This document shows, in pieces, positions 1 through 7,877 of a stretch of DNA of 45,272 nt (within the stretch, counting starts at the first letter, position 1; each line of letters starts with the position of its first letter). The stretch covers positions 1 to 45,272 of the forward strand of contig JAHLLR010000040.1 of the NCBI GenBank assembly GCA_020444075.1. Reading direction: 5' to 3'. The notes under the pieces are model-generated. The model saw nothing but the letters and a program-made list of their open reading frames with translations, did no database searches and was not told the origin of the DNA. Origin of the DNA: Deltaproteobacteria bacterium. Lineage in GTDB: Bacteria > Desulfobacterota > Desulfobacteria > Desulfobacterales > Desulfosarcinaceae. A program made the position numbers and the translations under genes.

Positions 1-896
1 CCATCGCCCTGGCATCGCTGCGGGTCATGGCCGGCTGGTCCGAGGTCACCATGGGCGGCGGTGTGGAGTCCATGACATTCGTGCCCATGGGCGGCAACCT
101 GCCGCGCCCTCACCCCGAGCATGCCAAAGCCCACGCGGACCTCTATGCATCCATGGGCATTACGGCTGAAAACGTGGCCAATCGTTACAAGGTCACCCGC
201 GAAGACCAGGATGCCTTTGCATATGAGTCCCAGATGAAGGCGGTCAAGGCCCAAAAAGAGAGACTGTTCACCGAGATTGTGCCCACGCCGGCGGCCAAGT
301 ATGTGCTTCAGGAAAACGGAACCTACAAGAAAGAGACTTTCATTCAGGATTTCGATGACGGCGTTCGCGACACCACCACCAAAGAAGGCCTGGCAAAATT
401 GCGTGCCGTATTCGCGGTCAACGGATCAGTCACCGCGGGTAACTCTTCTCAGACCACGGATGGGGCGGCGGCAACCATGATTGCCAGCGGTGAAGCGGTA
501 AAAAAATATGGACTGAAACCCATTGCCAAGCTGAAGATGTACACTACCGTCGGCTGCGAACCCGATGAAATGGGTGTGGGACCGGCAGTGGCCATTCCCA
601 AGCTGCTGGATCTGGCTAAAATGAAAACCAGCGATATCGGTCTGTGGGAAATCAACGAAGCATTCGCCTCACAGGCACTATACAGCATCCGCACCATCGG
701 CATCGAGGATCAGATGGACCGCATCAACATCAACGGCGGCGCCATCGCTCTGGGTCACCCCCTTGGATGTACCGGCGCCAAACTGTGCGCCACCTTGCTG
801 GCTAACATGCAGCGCAAGGGTGTGAAATACGGTGTCGAGTCCATGTGCATCGGCGGCGGCATGGGTGCGGCCGCCCTGTTCGAACTTTGCGATTGA
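1..896 (+). CDS. Thiolase (acetyl-CoA/3-ketoacyl-CoA acyltransferase), C-terminal part
   Basis: The reading frame is open from the first complete codon at base 3, so the gene begins outside the window. The N-terminal region with the nucleophilic cysteine is missing. What remains has thiolase signatures in order: GGGVESMT near the left edge, NEAFA about 75 residues before the end, GGAIALGHPLGCTG with the catalytic His, and CIGGGMGAA with the second active-site Cys just before the stop. The enzyme cleaves 3-ketoacyl-CoA with CoA (beta-oxidation) or condenses two acetyl-CoA; sequence alone does not decide which. A hairpin terminator follows 22 bases after the stop, so this is the last gene of its transcript. 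Family assignment is firm, chain-length specificity is not. Confidence 0.93.
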   Translation, partial: IALASLRVMAGWSEVTMGGGVESMTFVPMGGNLPRPHPEHAKAHADLYASMGITAENVANRYKVTREDQDAFAYESQMKAVKAQKERLFTEIVPTPAAKYVLQENGTYKKETFIQDFDDGVRDTTTKEGLAKLRAVFAVNGSVTAGNSSQTTDGAAATMIASGEAVKKYGLKPIAKLKMYTTVGCEPDEMGVGPAVAIPKLLDLAKMKTSDIGLWEINEAFASQALYSIRTIGIEDQMDRININGGAIALGHPLGCTGAKLCATLLANMQRKGVKYGVESMCIGGGMGAAALFELCD

Positions 897-918
897 ACCA
901 GTTGAGGATCGATTGAAG

Positions 919-952
919 AAAAAAAGGTCGCTCGTTGCAGCGGCCTTTTTTC
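919..952 (+). terminator. Intrinsic terminator after thiolase
   Basis: Arms AAAAAGGTCGCT and AGCGGCCTTTTTT pair around a short loop with one G-U pair and end in a run of six T. The hairpin separates the thiolase transcript from the DAHP synthase unit. Confidence 0.8.
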
Positions 953-970
953 ATTTTGGGGTTTGCATCT

Positions 971-999
971 TTGAAAACCCTGTGTTACAGGCATACCAT
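971..999 (+). promoter_or_regulatory. Sigma-70-type promoter for the leader peptide/DAHP synthase
   Basis: TTGAAA (971-976) and TACCAT (994-999) are separated by exactly 17 bases, and the first leader codon lies 25 bases further on at 1024. AAAAGG at 1007-1012 is a possible ribosome-binding site for the leader peptide. The -10 box matches the consensus imperfectly. Confidence 0.5.
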
Positions 1000-1023
1000 C
1001 TGAACGAAAAGGCGATTTTTATA

Positions 1024-1104
1024 ATGTGTAAAGAGGCAGTCACCAGCGCAACTTATTTCGGTTTTTATTTTTATTTCAGCCGAGGTGCGCCTGTGGTCTG
1101 CTGA
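1024..1104 (+). CDS. Aromatic attenuator leader peptide, 26 residues
   Basis: This short frame starts at ATG 1024 and stops at TGA 1102-1104. Codons 11-18 read Tyr-Phe-Gly-Phe-Tyr-Phe-Tyr-Phe, so seven of eight consecutive codons are aromatic (bases 1054-1077). Such runs are the sensing element of amino-acid attenuators such as the pheA leader. The coding sequence ends just before a rho-independent hairpin that precedes DAHP synthase. Its last codons (1088-1096) can pair with the 5' arm of that hairpin. The product itself is expected to have no function beyond ribosome stalling when Tyr- or Phe-tRNA is uncharged. The call rests on the codon run, position and competing structures, not on homology. 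Confidence 0.85.
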   Translation: MCKEAVTSATYFGFYFYFSRGAPVVC

Positions 1105-1141
1105 ACCCGTGAAAACAAGGAAAAAGCAAGAGCCGCAGGCG
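1043..1141 (+). promoter_or_regulatory. Attenuator: pause and antiterminator RNA segments
   Basis: Segment 1 (CCA plus GCGCA, 1043-1050) can pair with segment 2 (TGCGC 1086-1090 and TGG 1094-1096). Segment 2 CGCCTGTGG (1088-1096) can instead pair with segment 3 CCGCAGGCG (1133-1141): nine pairs, one of them G-U. Segment 3 is also the left arm of the terminator, so the two folds exclude each other. A ribosome stalled on the Tyr/Phe codons at 1054-1077 would cover segment 1 and favour the antiterminator. Confidence 0.8.
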
Positions 1142-1162
1142 AAACCGTCTGCGGCTCTTTTT
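1129..1162 (+). terminator. Attenuator terminator hairpin before DAHP synthase
   Basis: A perfect 10-base-pair stem, AGAGCCGCAG (1129-1138) with CTGCGGCTCT (1149-1158), has a 10-base loop and is followed by a T run to 1162. It begins 24 bases after the leader stop codon and ends 54 bases before the DAHP synthase start. It therefore acts as a conditional terminator within the operon. Confidence 0.9.
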
Positions 1163-1216
1163 GTTTGTGGAGTCCAGAATTAGAACCTCTATCTTCGATC
1201 GGAAAGGAAAATCAGC

Positions 1217-2308
1217 ATGGAAAAGACTTACGACATTCGCGTGGAAAAATTTGACCCGCTCATTTCACCGTCCCAGTTGAAAGACCAGCTTCCGCTCAAT
1301 GAAACCTCTCATCGAACGGTGGTGGAGGGGCGCCGGGCCATTTCGAACATCCTCGACGGAACTGATCCCCGGTTGCTGGTAATCACCGGGCCCTGCTCCA
1401 TCCATGACGAGGCGGCGGCCCTGGACTATGCCCGGCGGCTCAAAGCCTTGAGTGATACGGTTGCGGAAACCATGCTGCTGGTGATGCGGGTCTACTTTGA
1501 AAAGCCCCGCACCAATGTGGGCTGGAAAGGATTGATCAACGATCCCTGGCTCAACGGCAGCTACGACATCAACACCGGTCTTCAGAAAGCCCGCAGCCTT
1601 CTGATCCGGGTTACGGGAATGGGCATACCTACCGCCACCGAGATGCTGGACCCCATCGTCCCCCAGTACATTGCCGGAATGGTGTGCTGGGCTGCCGTCG
1701 GGGCGCGGACCACCGAATCCCAGACTCACCGTGAAATGGCCAGCGGCCTTTCCATGCCCGTTGGGTTTAAAAACTGCACCGACGGGGACCTGTCCACCGC
1801 CATCAATGCCATGATTGCCGCCGCCTCTCCCCAGCATTTTTTAGGCATCGATCCGGACGGTCAGACCTGTATCGTTAAAACCACCGGAAACCCCTATGCC
1901 CACATTGTGCTGCGTGGCGGATCCAGGCCCAACTACGATACCGTCAGCATCAATGAAGCCAGAGCCATGCTGGAGGCCAAAGGACTGACCCGGGCGATCA
2001 TGGTGGATTGCTCTCACGACAATTCGAGAAAAAACCACACCCTTCAAGCATCGGTGTGGCAGGATGTGATCAATCAGCGCATCGACGGAAACGACAGCAT
2101 CATCGGCATGATGCTGGAAAGCAACCTGAAGGCGGGAAATCAGAAAAACACGGGTAATCTGGAAACCATGCAATACGGGGTTTCCATTACCGACGCCTGC
2201 ATCGACTGGGAGACCACCGAGCAGTTGATTCTTTCCGCCCACGATCAGTTGGTCAGCCTCGGGAACTCAGCTGTGAACGGTGGGCTCGGGCGGTATAAGG
2301 TGGGGTGA
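1217..2308 (+). CDS. aroF: 3-deoxy-7-phosphoheptulonate (DAHP) synthase, class I
   Basis: Condenses phosphoenolpyruvate with erythrose 4-phosphate, the first step of the shikimate pathway. At 363 residues it is close to the roughly 350 of the E. coli AroF/G/H enzymes. Visible motifs: GPCSIHD near residue 57, KPRTNVGWKGLINDP near 95, GARTTESQTHRE near 160, GFKNCTDGD, HIVLRGG, the metal-binding VDCSHDNSRKN and the C-terminal YGVSITDACIDWE. GGAAAGGA at 1201-1208 is a good ribosome-binding site for ATG 1217. The gene stands alone behind the Tyr/Phe attenuator at 1024-1162, so synthesis should rise when charged Tyr- or Phe-tRNA is scarce. Which amino acid inhibits the enzyme allosterically cannot be read safely. 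The symbol aroF is used in the generic sense. Confidence 0.95.
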   Translation: MEKTYDIRVEKFDPLISPSQLKDQLPLNETSHRTVVEGRRAISNILDGTDPRLLVITGPCSIHDEAAALDYARRLKALSDTVAETMLLVMRVYFEKPRTNVGWKGLINDPWLNGSYDINTGLQKARSLLIRVTGMGIPTATEMLDPIVPQYIAGMVCWAAVGARTTESQTHREMASGLSMPVGFKNCTDGDLSTAINAMIAAASPQHFLGIDPDGQTCIVKTTGNPYAHIVLRGGSRPNYDTVSINEARAMLEAKGLTRAIMVDCSHDNSRKNHTLQASVWQDVINQRIDGNDSIIGMMLESNLKAGNQKNTGNLETMQYGVSITDACIDWETTEQLILSAHDQLVSLGNSAVNGGLGRYKVG

Positions 2309-2417
2309 TCTTTTGTTGAAGAGGTACCTCTGAAAAGGTGTTACGCCGATTGCCGGCATCATCGTATATTCAATGCGTTAGGGGTGGATAAACCGGAAAG
2401 ATGAATGGCGCCCTAAA

Positions 2418-3014
2418 TCACTGATCCCGCGAGTGGAGAACTCTCGTTGGCAGGGTCTTCCGGCAGGCTTCAAGTGGTTCACACAGGCCGTCGATCAGCA
2501 GTGCGGTTTCATTCGGTAATTGCTGTTTTTTCAACCGCGTAACGGTTTCAACCATCTGCTCCATGCGCATGCTGAGTTCTTGGGCGTCGGTATTGAACCG
2601 GTCGATGATGGCATTTACCCGGGCGGCCTCGGCTTTAAGAAAGTCATTTTTGCGCAGGTGTACCTTGCGGGAATAATCGCCTTGAAGCCATTCTGTCGAA
2701 GGTGTGACCGAAGTTGACCAGCGGCCCGCAAAAGCGGTGGGACAGGATCATCTGGTGGACTGCGGCCATGACCAGGATCAGCAGCATGGCCAAGCCGATG
2801 CGCCGCAGCAGGATCAGAAACAGGTTGCCGGAAACGTGCTGGACCCACAGGTCCTTGGCGTTGAGCATGTCATTGTACAACGGGGAGAGCAGGACGGCGA
2901 TGAGTACGGTGGCGACGATGGCCAGAAACGCAAGATTTGCAGTGATGATGGGTGCTGTACATCCTTGCGAACCAGAAAATTTTTCCAGCTTCGGTTGTCG
3001 GGCTTATCTGTCAT
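2418..3014 (-). pseudogene. HAMP-domain membrane protein, two compensating frameshifts
   Basis: The protein starts MTDKPDNRSWKNFLVRKD at 3014. Near 2950 the frame must shift (one base missing in CAGCACCCATCATC) to continue as IITANLAFLAIVATVLIAVLLS, a transmembrane helix. It then runs through SPLYNDMLNAKD, a second helix (LILLRRIGLAMLLILVMA) and a HAMP-like segment (RFCGPLVNFGHTFDRMA). Near 2685 one extra T breaks the frame again. Removing it gives QGDYSRKVHLRKNDF, a helical segment and the stop at 2418-2420, in the original frame. The product would be about 198 residues: two membrane helices plus HAMP, with no kinase or signalling output. The coding signal is clear on both sides of each break, so this is either a recent pseudogene or two sequence errors. 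It is the last gene of the pilin/HD-GYP cluster. Confidence 0.75.
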
Positions 3015-3047
3015 GGCGATGTAATCCTTTGGCATTTCTGGAGGTGG

Positions 3048-3497
3048 CTATTTAAAAGCGGGGTTGTAGATCGGTTCGGGGTTTGTTCGGATCCAATAAA
3101 CCCCTGTTTGGTTTTTCATCCAGATAGTGCCGCCGTTTTGACCCACGTAGTGAAAACTGAGTTGGTAGTCTGTCGAGGCCATGTCAACGTAGCGGAGGTG
3201 GACCAGTGTGCTATTTCCCGCCGGTTCGCTGTCAAGCTCGTCAATGGCATAGGCGCCGGCGTCCGCTTCCCCCCATCCGAAGGCAACCGTAGCGTCGGAA
3301 AATTGAAGAAACCGGTCCTGGTATTGAGGATGGGTGGTGGTCCAGACCCCTTGCAGGTCGGCCAAGGATACCGGGTAGAGCAACCTCGCTTTGTCGGGTG
3401 CGAGGAGCCAGTATATCGCGACGAGCGTGATGCCGAGCAATATGACATCGCGAATCGTATCGGCCAGGGTGCTTTTTTTGGGGTTTGTTGGTTGCAT
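3048..3497 (-). CDS. Small membrane-anchored protein, function unknown
   Basis: A 149-residue protein with one predicted membrane helix at about residues 16-34 (RDVILLGITLVAIYWLLAP) and a soluble C-terminal domain beginning LADLQGVWTTTHPQYQDRFLQF. The LQGVW...DRFLQF pattern suggests a small beta-rich, lipocalin-like fold outside the membrane, but I do not recognise the family. No strong ribosome-binding site precedes ATG 3497. It lies 38 bases after the HD-GYP gene and 33 before the HAMP gene on the same strand, so co-transcription with the sensor is likely. Confidence 0.7.
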   Translation of the reverse strand: MQPTNPKKSTLADTIRDVILLGITLVAIYWLLAPDKARLLYPVSLADLQGVWTTTHPQYQDRFLQFSDATVAFGWGEADAGAYAIDELDSEPAGNSTLVHLRYVDMASTDYQLSFHYVGQNGGTIWMKNQTGVYWIRTNPEPIYNPAFK

Positions 3498-3535
3498 AAT
3501 TTTTATCGTGCGGCTAACCGCGACGGCGGGCGATT

Positions 3536-5599
3536 TTATGCCGCCAGTGCAGATTTTTCTTGGATCAATTCCAAAAATGCCTCCACCACCGCGGGATCAA
3601 ATTGATGCCCGGCTTCAGATTTCATGATGGAGAAAACGCGCTCACGCTCCATGCCTTTGCGATAAGGCCGGTCGGAGGTCATGGCGTCATAGACGTCGGC
3701 CACGGCCATAATGCGCGCCTCCAGCGTGATGACATCGCCGGACAGGCCGTCCGGGTAACCCTTGCCGTCCCAGCGTTCGTGGTGCTGGCGGATCATGGGG
3801 ATGATCTCCTTGAATGCCGTGATGGGTGTGAGAATTCTATTTCCGATAACCGGGTGGGATTTAATGATATCGAACTCTTCATCGGTCAACCGGCCGGGCT
3901 TATCCAGAATTTTCGATGAAATGCCGATTTTACCGATGTCGTGCAGCAGGGCGGCTCGTTCCAACCGGTCGATTCTTTCCGGGGGCAACCCCATGTGACG
4001 ACCAATACTCAGGGAAATTTGCATGACCCGGGCCGAATGGCCGGCGGTCCATGGCGATTTGGCATCCACGGTGCCGGCCAGGGCCTGCAGGGAACCGATA
4101 GTTAATCGCCGCAGGTCCCGGATCAGGTTGACATTGGACCAGGCTACGGCCAGATGATCGGCGATCTGGCGTACCAACGGAAAGGTCTCTTTCCCCGGAC
4201 CCTCTCCGGGACGACACGAAACGAAAAGCAGAGCAAACAGCTTATCCTCGATATAGACTGGAAAGAAGATCGCCGTTCCGGCTGGCGAAAAAAAGTCTGC
4301 TGGCAGGTAATGGGAAATTTCCGCAGGGTCATCCTCGACAACCCACGGCTGCTCCTGATGGAATCGGCTTAAATGCTTTTCCGAAATATGAAAGGGCTGG
4401 CTGGTTATAAAATCAGGCGTTACCCGATGAGCTGCATATATCAGCGCTTCATCGGGTTCGTCCACGTTGACCCGGGAGATCCCAACCCGGTCAAATCTGA
4501 AATCTTTCAAGAGGCGCACAATGGTGAGTCCGGAAATGTGGGTGAAATCCTTGTCTGACAAGGTGGCGTGATCAATCTTGGCCCGTGTGGCCATAAATCG
4601 GAACTGTCGTCCCAACTGGCCGGACATGGTGTTGAAGCTTTCTGCCAATTCCTGGAACTCGTCGCGACTGGAGACATGCACACGGTGGTCGAAATCTCTT
4701 TTTGCAATTCGTTGGGCACCCTTTTTTAGGGCATCGAGAGGCCCCAGGGAGCGGCGCAGGTTAAAAAGGCTCAGTACCACTACCAGCAGCAGCGCCAGGA
4801 CCACCACCAGGACGAAGATGAGCTTGAAACGGGCAATGGGGGCCAGCACATGCTCTTCCGGTTGAAGCACGACCAAGGACCAGCTGTCTGCGCCGAATTT
4901 GGGTTTGAGGAACAGGGACCCGTTGGCAACAAACCAGTCGGTGTCTGCAAGGTGCACCCGGACCTTATTTTCAGATGTGAGCCGGTTAAGCGCAGCGGGC
5001 CGCAAGGGCCAATTAAATGATCGATACAGGGACAATCCCGTTGCGTCAACCACGGCGAACTCAGACAGCGGCGGCAAGTTGTTTCCATTTTGGATGCCCC
5101 ACAGATAGTCACCGCGAACCGTTCCCATCAGGATCTCCGGCGAACCGCTGCCAACATCAACGTAGCGGACCAGGGTAATGGCAATGGTGTCGCTTCTGGT
5201 CACAACCAGCAGGGATGCGCCGCTATTCAGGTGGGTCTGCTCCTCGGGGCTTAACCGGGTGATGGGAATCAGATTGCCAAATATGGCCTCGTAACGGCCG
5301 TCGGGAAATCGCCGGCCGATGGCGCTGAACCTTTCCTGCTGAAGCTCGATGTCCACAGGTGATCGAAAGTCCATCATCTTTAACTCGTCTTCGCAAAACA
5401 TGAGGTGCTCATAAATGGAGAGCCCGTGGTTTTTGGCGGCGCGGCGCAGTCGTAGATGGGCCTGTGCCTTCAACTGGTCGCTCACCTGGTAGAGGGAGAG
5501 GACGGCCAGGATGATTACCGGAATCATGGCGCAGGCGATGAAGGTGGCAAAGATCCGCTTGGCCAGCCTGCTGTTGAAGACGTTCAATTCCACTCTCAT
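3536..5599 (-). CDS. Membrane sensor with HAMP, GAF and HD-GYP domains
   Basis: A 687-residue protein likely to hydrolyse cyclic di-GMP. Order of parts: membrane helix at 14-35, an extracytoplasmic sensing region to about 255, a second helix (LIFVLVVVLALLLVVVLSLF), HAMP (about 283-335), a GAF-like domain (about 350-490) and HD-GYP from about 505. The phosphodiesterase residues are present: HSARV near 521, LLHDIGK with the HD pair near 553, KSHPVIG, QHHERWDGKGYPDGL with the GYP near 614, and ADVYDAMTSDRPYR. The domain looks catalytically competent. The start at 5599 has only a weak ribosome-binding site. The pseudopilin gene ends 24 bases upstream, which suggests that cyclic di-GMP signalling and pilus or secretion functions share a transcript. 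Confidence 0.93.
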   Translation of the reverse strand: MRVELNVFNSRLAKRIFATFIACAMIPVIILAVLSLYQVSDQLKAQAHLRLRRAAKNHGLSIYEHLMFCEDELKMMDFRSPVDIELQQERFSAIGRRFPDGRYEAIFGNLIPITRLSPEEQTHLNSGASLLVVTRSDTIAITLVRYVDVGSGSPEILMGTVRGDYLWGIQNGNNLPPLSEFAVVDATGLSLYRSFNWPLRPAALNRLTSENKVRVHLADTDWFVANGSLFLKPKFGADSWSLVVLQPEEHVLAPIARFKLIFVLVVVLALLLVVVLSLFNLRRSLGPLDALKKGAQRIAKRDFDHRVHVSSRDEFQELAESFNTMSGQLGRQFRFMATRAKIDHATLSDKDFTHISGLTIVRLLKDFRFDRVGISRVNVDEPDEALIYAAHRVTPDFITSQPFHISEKHLSRFHQEQPWVVEDDPAEISHYLPADFFSPAGTAIFFPVYIEDKLFALLFVSCRPGEGPGKETFPLVRQIADHLAVAWSNVNLIRDLRRLTIGSLQALAGTVDAKSPWTAGHSARVMQISLSIGRHMGLPPERIDRLERAALLHDIGKIGISSKILDKPGRLTDEEFDIIKSHPVIGNRILTPITAFKEIIPMIRQHHERWDGKGYPDGLSGDVITLEARIMAVADVYDAMTSDRPYRKGMERERVFSIMKSEAGHQFDPAVVEAFLELIQEKSALAA

Positions 5600-5623
5600 C
5601 GGTTGTTCACTATCCCTGCAGGA

Positions 5624-6205
5624 TCACATATCCGAAACTTTTCCGTAATAGCCTCCATCGAAGGCCCGTACGATATCGTCCCGGCTGTCCTTGGCCGTGA
5701 AGGGGGGTCTGCTTGCCCCATCCGGGCCCTGGCTATAGAGATCGAAGTCGGTGTTCACCGGTACCATGAAGTGGTCTTTTCGGCGTTGACCCATGGATGC
5801 CGGTGGCCCGCCATCAATCCTTAGATACACAAAGGGCCTGCCCCACGGGTCGAGGATGTTTTCCATGCCGATTTGGCCCAGCGTATCCGGTAGTGATGCA
5901 TTATTGGCGACGAAATTGACTATAGCCACTTCGATGTGTTTCATGTCGGCGATGGCAACGGTCATGCGTGCTTTTTCCCGATAGCCTAAATAAAAAGGGG
6001 TGGAAATGGCGGAGAGCACCCCGATGATGCACACGGATATCATCACCTCGATCAGGGTGAAGCCGAAGATATTTACCTTTGGCGTCGCACAACCCCTTTT
6101 TTGTGCCAGCCCAAAAAGTGACCGGGTGGTTGATTCAATAGGCACGTGTATTGCCATCGCTGATGATATATTTAGCTGCCGGTTGCATTCAGAGTTTGCC
6201 GACAT
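5624..6205 (-). CDS. GspG-like major pseudopilin (type II secretion/type IV pilin family)
   Basis: A 193-residue pilin-like protein. A class III signal is visible: NIFG followed by FTLIEVMISVCIIGVLSAI, cleaved after the Gly near residue 48 by prepilin peptidase, with the Glu at position 5 of the mature protein. The C-terminal DLYSQGPDG motif matches the calcium-binding loop of GspG, and ILDPWGRPFVY is also GspG-like. The leader of about 48 residues is far longer than the usual 6-10, so either the true start is internal or the leader is unusual; no better start with a ribosome-binding site was found. TATAAT on the minus strand (6262-6267) is a possible -10 box. There is no other gsp gene in the window, so this is an isolated pseudopilin in a sensor cluster. 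Confidence 0.85.
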   Translation of the reverse strand: MSANSECNRQLNISSAMAIHVPIESTTRSLFGLAQKRGCATPKVNIFGFTLIEVMISVCIIGVLSAISTPFYLGYREKARMTVAIADMKHIEVAIVNFVANNASLPDTLGQIGMENILDPWGRPFVYLRIDGGPPASMGQRRKDHFMVPVNTDFDLYSQGPDGASRPPFTAKDSRDDIVRAFDGGYYGKVSDM

Positions 6206-6559
6206 GATTTCCAGACGGTGGTAATATCGGCAACAATGGCCAAAAGGATTAGCAGAGAGTGATTATAACTTAAGGAAAACGGTTTGCGGATGGCGGGAAA
6301 AATGAAGCACTCCCGTGGTTTAGGGCCCGGCGACGGGATAACGAACCAATGATGTTGTGGCTTGGGACGACGGGCGGGTCTTTTGCTGGCGCGGGATTAA
6401 CCGTCTCGGAGTAGCAAAGATCCTTCATTCTTGAGGTTGGCGGTGAAGTCGCCTCACCCTTTCACCGTCAGTCTGGTTGGCTATTGCATCACCTTGATAC
6501 TGATAAAATTGGGTCGAACGGTGATGAGTTCAAACCTGATGCCGGCCACCTCGAACCTG
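6206..6559. other. Intergenic gap between pseudopilin and LysE genes
   Basis: No convincing gene on either strand. The right part has a weak inverted repeat, CGGTGAA (6441-6447) with TTCACCG (6461-6467), downstream of the LysE gene and without a T run. On the left, a TATAAT hexamer on the minus strand at 6262-6267 could be the pseudopilin -10 box, but there is no -35 match at the right distance. I looked for a cyclic di-GMP riboswitch here and saw no GEMM core. Confidence 0.5.
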
Positions 6560-7195
6560 TTAAGCGATGAGCTTCCGCATACCGGACCAGGCGAACAGGC
6601 AGGAGAAGACGATGAGACAGACGGCACAGGTGCCGATCAAAATGCGGTAACCCCGGTCGGAGAGCAGCCGCCGGCCTTTCCAGATGGCGGTGGACACGGC
6701 CGCATACCAGAACAGGTCTCCCAGGATGTGGCCGGTGAAAAAGGCCACCACGCCCAAGGCGCCGGCGTTCATGCTATGAAGAATGTAGCCCAGACCAATG
6801 GTGGCCCACCAGATGCTCCAGTAGGGGTTGACCAAGCTCATGATGATGCCGGACAGAATCAGATTCTTTCCTCCGGTGTCACTGCCATCGGTGACTAGGG
6901 TCATGGTTGGCAGTGATTTTAGCATGCCGATGCCCATCCACAGCAGAACCGCTGAACCGGCCAGGGCGATGACGATAAATACCGGCTCCATTTTCAACAA
7001 AGGGGCCAGGCCCATGAGCAGGGCCAGCACCAGGACCAGTTCCAGAAGGGCGTGACCGGCGATGAGCAGCGGGCCGGTCATCACTCCCCGCCGGGAGCTT
7101 TCGGTGATGGTGACGGTCAGCAGCGGGCCGGGCATGACGGCGCCGGAAAGGGCCACGATGAACGATGTCACAAAAAGGGTGATGAATAGAGCCAT
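6560..7195 (-). CDS. LysE/RhtB-family amino acid exporter
   Basis: A 211-residue membrane protein of five to six helices with the LysE N-terminal pattern (FVTSFIVALSGAVMPGPLLTVTITESSRRG) and the mid-protein SLVNPYWSIWWATIG. Members export amino acids or small polar metabolites at the inner membrane; the substrate is unknown here. An in-frame start further upstream at 7294 would overlap the preceding gene by about 80 bases. ATG 7195 sits 20 bases after that gene's stop, has CAGGG in front, and gives the normal family length, so it is preferred. It is the last gene of a run with the DUF4126 and YihY genes. Confidence 0.88.
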   Translation of the reverse strand: MALFITLFVTSFIVALSGAVMPGPLLTVTITESSRRGVMTGPLLIAGHALLELVLVLALLMGLAPLLKMEPVFIVIALAGSAVLLWMGIGMLKSLPTMTLVTDGSDTGGKNLILSGIIMSLVNPYWSIWWATIGLGYILHSMNAGALGVVAFFTGHILGDLFWYAAVSTAIWKGRRLLSDRGYRILIGTCAVCLIVFSCLFAWSGMRKLIA

Positions 7196-7215
7196 TCGGT
7201 TACCCTGATATTGGG

Positions 7216-7845
7216 TCAGTTTAACGGCGGCGTGGCTTGCCGCGGCGTGAAAAGCGCCTTGATCCTGGCGGCCAGCATTTTGATGCCCCGCCACAATTTG
7301 GGCAGCATCCAGATCATCAGCAGGATGAAAATGGCCAGCAGGACGAAAAACAGCCAGGGGTGGTTAACCGCCGCCCAGATGCCGCCGATGACCATGAGGT
7401 CTTCCACGATGGAGGCCGTCCAGTTGGTGAAGGGTTCGGGCGAGGTGTTGATCAGCAGACGGGAGCCGGCTTTCATGCCGTGCGTGCCGGCGGCCAGGGT
7501 TCCGCCCAGGAGAGCGGCGGCCAGGCTCACCGCAGGATTCAATTCGCCCACGGCCCCGGCGGCCAGCAGGGCACCTGCCGGGATCCGGATAAAGGTGTGA
7601 AGCGTATCCCAGCCGGTGTCCACCCCGGGCATTTTGTCGGCGATGAACTCCACGGCAAACATCAGGCAGGCGGCGCCGATGACCAGGGGGTTGGCCAGCA
7701 CCTGCAGGTCCGGCGGCAGGGTCATGTTGCCGGTCACGCTCAAAATACCCAAGGTGGCGATGGCCGCATACAGATTGATGCCCGCCGCCCAGGCTGCGCC
7801 CATGGTCAGGGCGATGATATGGGTAATGTCGTTGACTTGTTGCAT
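7216..7845 (-). CDS. DUF4126 membrane protein
   Basis: A 209-residue protein with about five hydrophobic segments. The N-terminal AAWAAGINLYAAIATLGIL and the central FIADKMPGVDTGWDTLHTFIRIPAGALL are characteristic of DUF4126, a family without a settled function. The C-terminal tail (WRGIKMLAARIKALF) is basic and amphipathic and probably cytoplasmic. GGAGG lies 9 bases before ATG 7845. The gene follows the YihY-family gene by 32 bases and precedes the LysE gene by 20, so the three are probably co-transcribed. Nothing points to a specific substrate. Confidence 0.85.
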   Translation of the reverse strand: MQQVNDITHIIALTMGAAWAAGINLYAAIATLGILSVTGNMTLPPDLQVLANPLVIGAACLMFAVEFIADKMPGVDTGWDTLHTFIRIPAGALLAAGAVGELNPAVSLAAALLGGTLAAGTHGMKAGSRLLINTSPEPFTNWTASIVEDLMVIGGIWAAVNHPWLFFVLLAIFILLMIWMLPKLWRGIKMLAARIKALFTPRQATPPLN

Positions 7846-7877
7846 GGTTGATGACCTCCGTAAGGTCCAGCCGTTTT

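Noticed and set aside
2320-2331. Perfect 12-base palindrome AGAGGTACCTCT after DAHP synthase
   Set aside because: No loop or T run, so not a terminator; a single short palindrome may arise by chance.
6206-6330. Cyclic di-GMP (GEMM) riboswitch upstream of the pseudopilin
   Set aside because: The conserved GEMM core and tetraloop/receptor segments are not present.
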